Origin: Haplosporangium gracile | Lineage: Eukaryota > Mortierellomycota > Mortierellomycetes > Mortierellales > Mortierellaceae | Length of the DNA: 35,802 nt | Assembly (NCBI GenBank): GCA_015499985.1 | Contig: JAAAUF010000394.1 | Span: forward strand, 1 to 35,802 | Reading direction: 5' to 3' | Part shown: positions 22,349-32,834 of the stretch, piece after piece | Layout of the letters: the number at the start of each line of letters is the position of its first letter | How positions within the stretch are numbered: the first letter of the stretch is position 1 | Made by a program: the position numbers and the translations under genes | The notes under the pieces: model-generated | The model's database searches: none | What the model was told of the DNA's origin: nothing | What the model saw: the letters and a program-made list of their open reading frames with translations, nothing else

Positions 22349-24208
22349 ATGGCTTCAAACAGTCAGGACCAACAGCGCGAGAGCCATCTCATCTCCCTCA
22401 AGGTCATGCGTCTCTCGCGTCCCTCGCTCGTTACAGGGCACAGTCTTTACTTTGGTTCACCCTACACCGCACCTTCGCCCTCAGCTGCTGAAAACCCCTC
22501 TTCCCCTGTGGGCGAGAGGCCCAACATGACCTCGATCCTCACAGACGCCCTCTCAGACCTCTCTCTCAGTCAACTGGAACGAGTCCACCCTCCGTCGTCG
22601 AGCAGAGCTGTCCATTCTACCACATCTCCTGAGACGAAGCACTTAGACGCAAGGACAGGAACAGGAGCGAGTACCGGCACTCTGGACATTGGCGATTTCG
22701 GCGTGTCGGAGCTGCTGACCATGCCTGCCTCCTTTGGCAACATATACCTCGGCGAGACGTTTACTTCATATATCTGCGCCAACAACGAGTCGGCCCACCC
22801 TGTTCGCGACGTGATTCTTAAGGCGGAACTTCAAACATCAACATTGCGCTTCGCTCTCTCAGATACCCTCGCCAACCAACGGCGGTCATCAACGGACTCG
22901 CCCTCTTCAGCTCAATCACCACCGGCCTCGGGTGGTCATATCCAACTGCTGGAATCGGGAAAGACTAACGAGATGATCGTGTCGCACGAGATCAAGGAGC
23001 TGGGTATCCACATCCTCGTGTGCTCAATCCAATATACTACCTTGGATGGGCAGCAAAAGTCGTTCCGCAAGTTTTACAAGTTTCAAGTCCTGAACCCGCT
23101 CTCAGTCAAGACCAAAATCAACCACTCAGCACCCAGCTCGACAGCCCCACCTCAGGATCCCAACAGCCAACAGTCAGGAACTACAACTCTGCATGTCTCG
23201 AATGGAGGACGTGTTTTGTTGGAGGCCATGGTCCAGAATGTGTCGGGAGTAACAATGTGGATGGAACGGATGCGTTTCGAGGTGGCGGACGCGTTTACGG
23301 TTCAAGACCTCAACGTGGTGATCGACGAGCAGGAATCCGCCAAACAAGGCGACAACAAGGTTGCAGATGGGTCTGCAAAGGTCGGTTCTGTGAGCATCTT
23401 TAGCCAACACGACTACTTTGCGCCCAACGACGTTCGACAATACCTCTACGTCCTTACACCAAAGCCCGGCAAGGAACTCTTTGCCAAGACGACGAACGTG
23501 CTCGGCAAGATGGACATCCTCTGGAGATCACAGTTTGGAGAGACCGGGCGTCTACAGACAAGTCAGTTGACACGGAAACCGGCGCCACTGGATGAAATTG
23601 CGGTTCAAGTGATCAAGGTCCCAGAGGTGATCCGACTGGAGGAAATTTTTTCGATTGAGATTGTGGTCAAGAACCAGTCGCTGGGCGGAGCTGGGTCATC
23701 TCAACAGCAGCAGCAACAACAATCGTCACAACATCAACAACAACAAGGTCATTACCCTGGACCTCCAGTGCGACAAGGAAGTGTATCCCAGTTCCCTCAG
23801 TCGCCATCTGCTGCGGGAATGGCAGGCTCACTTGCTCGACCTCCAGCGGCGATTGCACGAGGTGGCTACGTCCCTCCTACTCGTCCGTTCGAAACTCCAG
23901 CAGGTATAACTAATCAACCGCCTCCCCAGCAACAACAACAAAACTCATCTGGCTTGCCTCAGGATCAGAATGCTATGAAGCTTATGTTGACAGGAGTGAA
24001 ACAAAAGATGGGCGCTATCCTGTTGAGTGGCCCAAACAGTCGGCAACTGGGCCCTGTTCCTGCGGGTGGCGAGGTTCGGGTGCGCTTAGACTGGTTCCCA
24101 CTGACGAGTGGCGTACAAAAGATTGGCGGCATTCGGCTTGTCGACATTATCTCAGGCTACTCTGTTGAACTCGACCACTTGACTCATGTATTTGTCGAGC
24201 ACACGTAA
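22349..24208 (+). CDS. TRAPPC13: TRAPPC13-like TRAPP complex subunit (DUF974)
   Basis: Predicted accessory subunit of the TRAPP tethering complex (TRAPPII/III group), acting in Golgi traffic and autophagy. Single exon, 619 aa. Family landmarks in order: SLKVMRLSRPSL near the N-terminus, LTMPASFGNIYLGETFTSYICANN, VILKAELQTS, HEIKELGIHILVCSIQYTT, SFRKFYKFQVLNPLSVKTK, DVRQYLYVLTPKPG, VLGKMDILWRSQFGETGRLQTSQL, and a C-terminal SRQLGPVPAGGEVRVRLDWFPLTSGVQKIGGIRLVD. The animal protein is about 420 aa; the extra length is a linker near 50-120 and a Gln/Pro-rich insert at about 447-540. The start is ATG 22349 in a good context (CACCATGG); the frame stays open upstream without an ATG. AATAAA at 24207-24212 overlaps the stop. 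Lack of introns contrasts with all neighbours. Confidence 0.93.
   Translation: MASNSQDQQRESHLISLKVMRLSRPSLVTGHSLYFGSPYTAPSPSAAENPSSPVGERPNMTSILTDALSDLSLSQLERVHPPSSSRAVHSTTSPETKHLDARTGTGASTGTLDIGDFGVSELLTMPASFGNIYLGETFTSYICANNESAHPVRDVILKAELQTSTLRFALSDTLANQRRSSTDSPSSAQSPPASGGHIQLLESGKTNEMIVSHEIKELGIHILVCSIQYTTLDGQQKSFRKFYKFQVLNPLSVKTKINHSAPSSTAPPQDPNSQQSGTTTLHVSNGGRVLLEAMVQNVSGVTMWMERMRFEVADAFTVQDLNVVIDEQESAKQGDNKVADGSAKVGSVSIFSQHDYFAPNDVRQYLYVLTPKPGKELFAKTTNVLGKMDILWRSQFGETGRLQTSQLTRKPAPLDEIAVQVIKVPEVIRLEEIFSIEIVVKNQSLGGAGSSQQQQQQQSSQHQQQQGHYPGPPVRQGSVSQFPQSPSAAGMAGSLARPPAAIARGGYVPPTRPFETPAGITNQPPPQQQQQNSSGLPQDQNAMKLMLTGVKQKMGAILLSGPNSRQLGPVPAGGEVRVRLDWFPLTSGVQKIGGIRLVDIISGYSVELDHLTHVFVEHT
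23700..23945 (+). repeat. Poly-Gln/CAG-CAA tracts in TRAPPC13
   Basis: Two CAG/CAA-rich tracts (23700-23745 and about 23929-23942) encode runs of Gln flanking a Pro/Ser/Ala-rich linker. They lie in a loop between conserved beta-strands of the last domain, where the animal protein has only a short connection. Mixed CAG/CAA codons suggest the tract is stable rather than purely slipping. Confidence 0.85.
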
Positions 24209-24804
24209 TAAAAAACATAAGTTAGACTCTTTTCGTATCCGTTGTTCGTGGTAAATGGATGCACGATTTTGAGAAAGGAGTGATTGAAGAACAGTGGACC
24301 AGGGCCATTGATAGTCTTCAAGAAGCAGGAGCTGCACCATTGACACCGGCATAGAAATAACAAAGCTGAAGCAGCACTGGGCATTAAAAGGGGGCAGGCT
24401 CAAAGAAAAGTTCGTCTGTCTCCTTTCGCTATTCTTCATTCCCCCTTTCTCGTCCGGGCCTTTCTTCTCTGTCCCTTTCCAGACAGCAAAATGGGTTAAG
24501 CCCCTTGATCTAACAACTGTCTTTTCGCACCTCCTTTCGTCCCCTTGAATCCACCCTAGCAAGGCTCAAACATGGAATTCAACCATAGCAACAACCCCAA
24601 CCTCGTTTCCAGATTTACCCTTCCTGGCCGAAGCTCTTTCGCCTGCTTACTCCTCTGAAGCAGCCTCCTCCTTTCCAACTTTTTTTTCGTTTTTAGCGCT
24701 TTTATTCTTCTTTTCTTTATTTTTCCTTACTTTCTCGTACATTTTTGCACACCCTTGTCTCCGTCTTCTAGAGGATATCATTTGACTTTAAGCCTTAATT
24801 ACTT
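24209..24804. promoter_or_regulatory. Intergenic/promoter region upstream of the glycosyltransferase-like gene
   Basis: 596 bases without a gene. It contains the TRAPPC13 3' UTR, a CT-rich tract at about 24413-24480, and T/CT-rich sequence at about 24677-24770 just upstream of the next start. No clear TATA or CCAAT element. Confidence 0.5.
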
Positions 24805-27179
24805 ATGTACGACCACAGCCACCAATTCGAGCAGGTCTCGCGGACCATCACGACCCGAACACGGCGGTTCTTTGGCAGCACTTCCAGCAGCACACTATTC
24901 CGCAACGCTACAGGAAAACCCCGTCGAGTGCGATTTGGCATCGTCATTCCCGCAATATGTCTCTCCTTCTACTTCATCTACCTCATTAACTCCCTTCTCT
25001 ACGGACTTTTCTTTGGACCAAGCAGGAACAGCAGCAATAATGACAGACGACCGGCGGGGCATAGTGGGCCGGCCAAACCGCCCACATGGCTCGATCGTGG
25101 CGATATTTCAGATCTGGAGATGCGGCCTGTCGAGGGGACCAATATGACGACGGCTGTTCTGCTTAGTTGGGAGAGACTGGATTCGTTGAAGGAGATCGTT
25201 GTCCATCTGTGTCCGCACGTTATGTTCAAGGAGATCATGATCTGGAACAATAAGGTCGATGTCCACCTTGAAGAAAAGGTAACAAAAATAATAGGCGCTG
25301 CATAGTAAATGAGCGGCAGTGATACACAAACTCTCAGAACAATAAGGCCGATTCTTTTTTTGTTTCGTTCTTTGGCAAGAGAAGACTGAAAATTGAGGTC
25401 TGCTATACTCTATTGTTTCACGCCTATAGATGTTCAATTGTCCAAAAGTGAGGGTGTTTAATTCGCCCAACAACATGTTCTTTGTTGCCCGCTACATGGC
25501 CTGTGCGATGGCCTCGTCGCCATACTGTTATTTCCAGGACGATGACTGGAAGATCCATTATCTCCGATCCATGTACGCCAACTTTCTGCGGCACCCTCAG
25601 TTCCTCCATACCGATACCAATTCGGATGTCTGGGCACTCACCAATTGGCGCTGGTGCTTCTTTGAAGATGGTAAGAGAGTCTGTTTGAAAAATGATAACG
25701 CCTTCAGAAGTCTTCGCTTGAGGGTCCTCTTATTTGCGTGTGTGAGATGTGTGTATGTGCTCCCATCTCACCCTGACAATTTTTGCATCTCTCTGTCTCC
25801 CTCTCTGAGAATAGAGGTGAACATGCACTCCTGCTTCTCATGGCTTGGAACAGGATCTCTGGTAACTAGGGACAATGTGGTCAAGTTCTTGAAACAGGCT
25901 TCGGTGACAGATATGGACCCCTTGGAATTCGCCTATGGTGACATGTACTTTTCGACATTTCTGAATCAGGTCCCTTATCAACTTGAGAACTACCTGGAGG
26001 AGCTTGTTGACCCTGCCAAGGATGAAGCTGCCTTCAGTAAAGGATCCTCTGGAAAGTCCAGGAATAAGCAATACATGGTAACTGGAGAAGTATCACCAAG
26101 ACAAACAAATATGCACCTTCAATGGCGATAGCGTGTTCTAACACAGTTACTACTACACCACCATATTCTTTTTTAGCACAAGGCCGCGCAGAAGGCATGG
26201 GATGCACTGAAGAGAAATGACCCGGCGTTTGAGCAGAAAGAACTGCATCCGACGTATCTAGAACGCGACGTGCGATCCCCTTGTGCCGACGACCGCTGTC
26301 TCATCATCTCCAACAAACACCCATTCCCCGATGTCCGGATGTTCAAATACCGCCCTTACATTGACATTGAAGAGATTGAAAAGATCCACACCTTGTACGA
26401 GGACCCCTCTATCTACATCCGCTACCCGTTCAGTAAAGCCGTCGATGGTATGGACAACACGGCCTACAAGAGTACTCAGCCGATTGCGCAGGGGGACTAT
26501 ATTGGACTGGATATGTTGCTCGAGATCGATCGCAAGATCGAGTACAGGCTACTCTATCAGATGGGCGACCAGTGGATCCAGAATGCCAAACTGGAGGTTG
26601 CAGGCAGCGATGCCGTCTATGTAAGTGCTTTTTGACATGAGATGAAGAAAGAGAAAGAGAGAGAGAGAGAGAGAGATTATGGATATGATATAGATACCAT
26701 TGCACTCTCTTTCGCTCACACTCACACTCATGTTTGGCACACATACACGTGCACACGTGTTGTCGCGCCTCTTTCATATCTTTCTTTTTCAATAGCGAAC
26801 AATCCCACTTCAATACACCTGTAAAGACGTCCGAAACATGGATTACAACGGGAAGATCACTCTTGATACCGAGCACGCATTCCTAAACCGCGCTCGAGAC
26901 AACTTAGTCTTTGACAAGAAGGAAATGGACAAGCTCGAGTACGATCTCGACGTCGAGAAGGATGACGAAGATGACGGCCAGGATCAGGACCAGAACTTAA
27001 ACCAGAACCGGTCAGTTAAGAAGGCGCCCGAACTGTCATACTATGAAGACTATGGATGGAAAACACAGTGCAAGTTTGTAGTTCACGAGGCGTCCAAGTT
27101 TAGGTTTATGCGACTTGTCAGTGGACAGGATGAGGCGTACCCGTTTGTTGTCTATGATCTTGGATGGAAAGTCATCTAA
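24805..27179 (+). CDS. Type II membrane protein, putative GT-A (GT64/exostosin-like) glycosyltransferase
   Basis: Exons: 24805-25278, 25430-25670, 25815-26077, 26177-26620, 26796-27179; 601 aa, all in phase. A basic cytoplasmic N-terminus (RTRRFF, KPRRVRF) is followed by one transmembrane helix at about 44-70 and a Ser/Asn-rich stem, which is Golgi type II topology. The lumenal part opens with TTAVLLSWERLDSLKEIV, then FKEIMIWNNK, VRVFNSPNN and YCYFQDDDW, with a DDD metal-binding-like motif at 195-197. This strand/WNN/DDD order resembles the GT64 domain of exostosins; the similarity is short, so donor and acceptor are unknown. A C-terminal half (about 327-601) with KYRPYIDIEEIEKIH and EAYPFVVYDLGW is unfamiliar to me. 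It contains an Asp/Gln-rich low-complexity insert (around 515-535). Another nucleotide-sugar enzyme family is possible. Confidence 0.8.
26651..26676. repeat. (GA)n microsatellite in intron 4 of the glycosyltransferase-like gene
   Basis: A GA-rich run interrupted near its start and perfect from about 26657, inside the intron 26621-26795. A CA-rich stretch follows at about 26717-26757. Confidence 0.9.
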
Positions 27180-27232
27180 ACCTGCCAACACTCTGATATC
27201 CGATTTCCCGATATCCGAACATCGACAACCAT

Positions 27233-27238
27233 AATAAA
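27233..27238 (+). terminator. Polyadenylation signal AATAAA of the glycosyltransferase-like gene
   Basis: Canonical AATAAA, 54 bases after the stop codon, in an AT-rich context. Confidence 0.65.
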
Positions 27239-28404
27239 CAAACGCCAAATAAGCCCGTTTCTTTTTGATCATGTAGCTCTTTTTTCTTTTTGTACATGCA
27301 TTTACGCCCACATTGGGACGGGTCTGGTTCCCTTTCCAGTCGTCCTCCCTCTCATTCTCGCCCTCCTGCCCTTCTCTTCTGAGCCGAAACCAGTTAGCTC
27401 TTTTTTTTTCATCCTTTGTATAGTGAACTAATTGATTTTTTTTTTTACTTGTTATCAAGGTTTGGGTCCCTTTGGCATCTTGGATTTTATGTCCCTTGCA
27501 TGGTAAGGTTTCCTTGGCTACTTGTCCTGTGAATTGGATTGTGTCTGAGAGACGAGAAGAGGAAGAGGGGAGAGGAAAAGAGGATGGGCGTGAAATCTGG
27601 CATCATCCATCCTCATCTCAAAATAAACCAAGACAGACCCTGCCAGTGTTCAACGCTCTAGTTCCACGGAGACATCGATTATTTAGATTTAAGCGCTTAT
27701 TGAACGAAATGAGAGCCTGCCGGGACATGGGGTGAATGAACAGTTGTTGGCCGGCAGCGAAATAACAACACTTTCTTTTTTTCAACCAAAGAGACAATCT
27801 ACGACCGTAGAATGAATTGTCAAGTACAAAGGATCAGCAACAGCCTATCGCTTTTCACACACCATTGAAGGGCGAGGTGCAAAGTCACGAACAAACGCCA
27901 GAAACGCGGCGTTCGCAGAACGAGGGGGTCGACTTTCTTTCCTCCGCTCCCTTCCTTGATGGAACGACCCCTCGTTTGTTTGTTTTTATTGCCTTTACAA
28001 TGACTGGGTACATACATTCATGTGGGATACAAAAACAACAACCGTCTTGTAAACATAACAAGCAGCGAGGGAGCGCATAATCTAATCCGACTGCAGCAAT
28101 AAATAATGAACTCTTGATCAATTCCGATGACAACAACAATGAAAAAGGTGCCCTAAATGCAATAAACCGACGATGGATGATAATGAAGAGACAGGCAAGA
28201 TCCATACTCGAGAAAATATACATTCGCGTGGTTCTCATATGTCGATGAAGAACAGCCAATGGATATGTACGGATGAAGGATAACAAATGGACAAACGGTG
28301 CATTTGTTACTGGCAGCCTAGCCTCTCTGGTCGCATCGGATACCAGAATGTGTTTTTTGTCAATGGATAGTGTCCAAGGGGACTTATACTGAAATTGTCG
28401 ACTG

Positions 28405-28565
28405 TCATGCATGTTCCCATTCTAGTCCTTCTTTCCTCTGCTCCACCTTCTTGCCCTTCTTTTTACCTGCCTTTGCCTCAACTCCTTCCACTGGCCTGAC
28501 GCTAATTGCGATCGTTTCTGTTGATAAAGTTGAGTCGGCTTTGTTTTTTGTGAAGCGGACGTTTC
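28405..28565 (-). other. Possible terminal exon of an unrecognised gene
   Basis: Open on the minus strand from an acceptor-like AAG at 28568-28566 to a TGA at 28407-28405. It gives about 53 residues ending in a Lys-rich segment (AKAGKKKGKKVEQRKEGLEW). The composition looks protein-like, but no upstream exon, start codon or domain could be tied to it. The same CT-rich plus-strand sequence could be promoter-type DNA. Very tentative. Confidence 0.2.
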
Positions 28566-29066
28566 CTTATTTGCAGTAGAAGACAGCAAAAGTGGACGCT
28601 TTCCCCTGCCTCCATCCCCATCCCCCTTCCCCTTCTCCTTCCATCCCGACCCCCTGAGTCCGTGAAATACAAAATAAGCGCTAATTCACTCGACGAGTTC
28701 AGGAATCTCCACATCGCGTGTCTCTGATTGGCCAGGATGGGCTGATAAAAGAAAACCTTCTTCGCGTTACATCTGCGCGTGTGATCAAATCTCCCTTGCA
28801 AGTCGCCCAGTCGGAAAAGAAGGATAAAAGCGATCGTAACTGTAGACAGGCTACAGTTAAAGACAGAGGCGGAAAGACGGATAATCGGATAGGGTAGTGT
28901 ACTTGCCTAAATGTACCTTGCTCTTTGACATCATATCCTACCATGGACACAAATGCAGGGCAAATATGGCGAGACAGAAGACTGACTGTAACTCGTCTGC
29001 TCTGAATATATACTTTGATATTTCAAGAACGAGAGGACTGAAACATCAACCATTTTTGGAGAAGTG

Positions 29067-29090
29067 AAAAAAAAAAAAAAAAAAAAAAAA
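29067..29090. repeat. Poly(A) tract, 24 A
   Basis: An uninterrupted run of 24 A in the gene-free region. It is not preceded by AATAAA or by recognisable coding sequence, and no flanking target-site duplication is evident, so there is little to suggest retroposition. Confidence 0.95.
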
Positions 29091-30171
29091 GTACATCTCT
29101 AATGGCTCCTACAGGAATTTTTTTCCTTCTTCGTTGCTTCTATTTTTTGTTTTTTCTTACCAACAAACGGCCTGCAGTAAAAAACAACACTCTAAAGAAA
29201 AAACATTCAAAGAACACTCCGAGTCCAGGCCTGTAACACTTTCAGGGCATGTTCTTTGCTGTCCGTTCTCGCGCAATCAGTCTATCTTGCATTATCAGTG
29301 TCCTTTGATAAGTCCATTATCACAAACAAAGAAGCGAAAACAAAAACAGAAAAACAATAAAAAACAATCACCTTCCATTGCCTGTCTGTTATTAGTTCAA
29401 CTGCATCTTGTTCGAATAGATACGACACCGATCGAAAAAAAAACTGGAGCTTGGATAGCAAAAGATTAGACAAAGGGGAGACGCGATAAAAAAAAACAAA
29501 CGGTGAGGGGTAAAGGGAACGTCAAAGTAAACAAGGTCCACTTTGTGAATATTCCTTGGCAATGGTACCGTGCTGTCGACTGTATTCAAACAAAAGACAA
29601 AATGATTCCCATTCAAGGCGACTGAATGGCATTTTTGTTTTATTTTTGCTTTATTTTTGTTTATTGTAGGTCCATGGAGTCAGCATCACTTCCCTTCAAG
29701 GAAAAAGATAACTCTAATCGCGACCACAACAAACACATTTGACAAAAAAATCCTCTGCTTACATCCATATGGGGACCATACAAACATTACCCTCGCCTCC
29801 CCTCCCTTTCAAAGACAAAGAAAGGTAAGAAAATGTGATGGCTCTCACGATGGTCTCTTACTCTCCATTTAGTCATCCCACCCGTGGGCAATAACTTTTT
29901 ATTACCACTGGACCCTTGACTGTCTGTCAGCCAATACACCATCATTTTTTATTTTATCCACACGGACGCGTTATATTATTGAATACAATTTTCGCGCTTT
30001 TATTTGCTGTTGAATAAGGAGTAGCAACTGACCCTTGCATGTCCACTAATTCAATCAAGCAGTTTGCCCTCCTGATTGTGTTGATGAACTTGACCCTACC
30101 CTACTTCACACTCATCCAGGAACCGAAAGCTGAGAGTGAGAAAACATGACGTTCGGTCTCGAGTATTCTGG

Positions 30172-30378
30172 TATAAATACCCTGCTCGCTCTCCCACTTT
30201 TTCTTTCTGATCCTCATCCTCTTCTTCACGAGCTTCATTCTCTCTTCCCTCAATCTTCTCTACACCAACCTCTCAACTCATCCCACAAAAACTCTCTTTA
30301 CGTCCCCGTCCTTCTCTCCTCTCCCCCCTCTTCATCTTTTCTCCTCTTCTTCCTTTCCTCTCCTCTCACTTTATTAAT
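30172..30378 (+). promoter_or_regulatory. TATA box and CT-rich leader of the chitinase gene
   Basis: TATAAATA at 30172-30179 is the clearest TATA box in the window. It is followed by an almost pure pyrimidine-rich leader (about 30182-30375) that runs up to the chitinase start codon. TATA plus a CT block is typical of strongly or conditionally expressed fungal genes, which fits a secreted enzyme. Confidence 0.7.
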
Positions 30379-32618
30379 ATGCGTCTTACTACCGCTTTGG
30401 TCACCATTGCCTCGGCTATCGCCCTGGCTTGCTCCACCTCGCAGGTCGAGGCTGCAACCCCCGTCGTTGCCGGTTACCTTCTTCTCAACCCTCAAAACGG
30501 TCCTGCCAAGCTCAAGGCCCTCGCGGATAATGCCGCCAACATCCCTATCAACCGTATCTTCCTCTCCTTTGCGCGCCCCGGTATGGTCTATGTTCCTGGC
30601 TCCAAGACCCTCGCTGATGTCGGCCTTGCCTATGGTACCTCGGGCGATTATGGTTTCGCTGACCTCAAGACCCGTGTTGCTCAATTGACCGCTGGCGGTG
30701 TTGAAGTCTTCCTGTCTGTTGGAGGCTGGAATTATGGATGCTTCCCCGTAAGCTTTTCGCTTGATTTTTGTGATGTGAAAAAAAGAGCTGCAAACATTTG
30801 GCGTGAGTTCAAAAGGGCCAAGTACTAACCCAACAACTATTCAATACCATATCTACACAGTTCCTCTACACCTACTACTCGGTTGGAGGTTATGGAACTT
30901 CTACTCCCAACTATTACAAGATCCAACAAAACGGCGGCACTCTTGCTGGATGCACTGAGGCCAACATGTGGTGCTACACCTGCGAGCCCAAGAGCGAGAA
31001 CACTGTCCTCGCCGACTTTGACATCTTCCCCGAGCCCACCAACTCGACCACCTGGAAGAGCGCCCAGAGCTATATTATCTCCAAGGCCGGAGCTGCTGCC
31101 CCCGTCTTCCACCCCGAGATCGTCCCAGGTACATTCTCCTTTCTAATATGCACTTGCATATGGATTAGTGACACTCCTGTGGTTGCCATCTACTAAACAA
31201 TTCTGGTGTTCTCGTAACTATGGTTAATCGCGTAAAAATAATAGGCCGTACCTGGACTGACCCTGTTACCAAGCAGACTGTCCTCGTCCCTGGAAGCGAC
31301 GCCTTCGTCAAGCAGAACCGCGACCCCTACCAAGATCTGGTCTACTTGGCCAAGGATCTCGGTCTGACCGGTGTCGATATCGACTACGAGGAGATGTGGC
31401 ACGCCGATTATCTGCGCGCCGGTCCCTCTACTGGGTAAGTAACATAACAAGTGGCTATGAGAAGAAAAATATTACAACGAAATATCCCTTTTACTTACCT
31501 TTTCCTTCTCTCTTCAACGAAAACAAATATATAGACCTTGGACCAACGAGCAGACAACATACAAGTATGCCGCCATCATGCAGGATGTCCGCCTGAACAT
31601 CCAGGCCATCCAGCCCAGCTTGATGCTCGCAACCGCAGCCTCGGCTGCCGGTGGTCTCTCGACCCCCTGGTGGGGTGGAAACCTCAAGAACATTTGGTAC
31701 TTTGTCAACAAGTGGTACCCCGATCTCTATGCCTTCATTGCCAACACCGGAGGAGTCAACGTCATGACCTACGATCTTTCCAATAACCAGGAGTACTACG
31801 AGTGCCCCGACGCTCAGACTTGTTCGCTCAGCCAGCAGGTCAACTACTACATGAAGTCCTATGCCGACAACAACATGCTCGCTCAGGTCGGTTACGAGAT
31901 CGGTATCCCCGCTTACCCCGCCTCGGACCACGACCCCACTCACCAGCTGCCCTTGACCCAGTCTGAGCTCACCAGCATCTTGGGTGCCCAGGGTGCCAAG
32001 GGTGGTTTCTTCTGGGAGCTCTACAAGTCTGCTGGCACCTCGGCAAACGTCGACGTTACCTCGGCTGCCCAGCAGATTTGCAAGGCTGCCCTCGGTGCTT
32101 CGACCCCTCGCTGCTCCGGTGTCATCCCCCAACCCGGCGGTGTTGTCCCTACCTCGACCGTCACCGTCACCGTCACCGCGACCGCGACCGCGTCTCCCAC
32201 CACCTCAGCCCCCGTCACCACCACCACCACCGGAGGTGCCTCTTGCTCTGCCACTGCCTGGAACGCCGCGACCGCCTACACCACCGGCTCCAAGATCTCA
32301 TACAACGGTCGTCTCTATACCGCCCTCTGGTGGTCCCAGAACAATATCCCCACTGCTGGTAACCCCTGGTCCGACAACGGCCCCTGCACCACCGGCACCA
32401 CCGGTCCTACTCCTACAGCTACTACCACCCCTGGCGGCTGCGCTGGCGTCACCGTCTTTTCGAGCACCGCGTCCTACAGCGGTGGAGCCAAGGTCACCTA
32501 TGGCGGCTTTGTCTACACCGCCCAGTGGTGGACTCAGGGCGAGACTCCTGGTTCGGCTGCCGTCTGGACCAAGGGTGCTGCCTGCTCGGCCACTCTCCGT
32601 CGCCGCCTTTACCAATAG
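30379..32618 (+). CDS. Secreted GH18 chitinase with two C-terminal CBM5 modules
   Basis: Predicted secreted endo- or exo-acting chitinase. Exons: 30379-30747, 30861-31128, 31245-31434, 31535-32618; 636 aa, in phase. A signal peptide lies at about 1-25 with cleavage after QVEA. The GH18 barrel (about 29-480) shows AGYLLLNPQ, the strand-3 motif VFLSVGGWNYG, and the catalytic strand LTGVDIDYEE with acid/base Glu at about 261. The usual first Asp of DxxDxDxE is Thr (254), but the DxDxE core is intact. Later strands include NVMTYDLSNN and GGFFWELYK. A Thr/Val/Pro-rich, probably O-glycosylated linker (about 485-510) precedes two CBM5/12 chitin-binding modules at about 513-560 and 577-625. Each has paired Cys and the YTALWW / YTAQWW aromatic motif. 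Codon use is strongly C-ending (GCC, ACC, CTC) compared with neighbours, suggesting high expression. Confidence 0.95.
32155..32235 (+). repeat. Short-period coding repeats in the chitinase linker
   Basis: ACCGTC and GACCGC hexamer repeats (about 32157-32190), followed by ACC/CAC triplets (about 32216-32232), encode the VTVTVTATATA and TTTTT parts of the linker. Slippage here would only change linker length. Confidence 0.85.
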
Positions 32619-32834
32619 ATTTGATAACTTCTCATCTTTCTCATACATTACCTCGTGTACATTTCAACTCTGTAGACCATTAAACAGTTATTCATACATT
32701 ACATCTTTCGTAAGCGAGACAGTGAAGTGGGCACCATTTGTATTTGTATTTGTATTTTGGGCTGAAAAACAATAGCAAGAAAAAAGGAAGAGAAACAAAA
32801 AGTATAGAAGGAAACAAAACAAAGTAAAATACTC

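Larger units (their letters stand above)
27180..30171. other. Long intergenic region without a supportable gene
   Basis: About 3.0 kb, by far the largest gap in the window. I see T-rich and A-rich low complexity, a 24-A run at 29067-29090 and scattered short open frames. The longest, on the minus strand at 27885-28412, has no recognisable domain. Two short minus-strand stretches (28405-28565 and 28686-28741) look like possible terminal exons but cannot be joined to an upstream exon with confidence. No tRNA or rRNA. It may hold an extended promoter of the chitinase gene, a lncRNA or a fragmented small gene. Confidence 0.5.

Noticed and set aside
27885..28412. 175-aa minus-strand open frame in the gene desert
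   Set aside because: No domain, no coding-like composition and no plausible splice partner; it also overlaps the tentative exon end at 28405 in another frame.
29067..29090. Retroposed element ending in poly(A)
   Set aside because: There is no upstream coding remnant, poly(A) signal or flanking duplication, so it is treated as a simple repeat.
31491..32132. 213-aa minus-strand open frame over the chitinase
   Set aside because: It crosses the chitinase intron 3/exon 4 boundary antisense, and its Gly/Val/Asp-rich content reflects C-ending codons on the plus strand.
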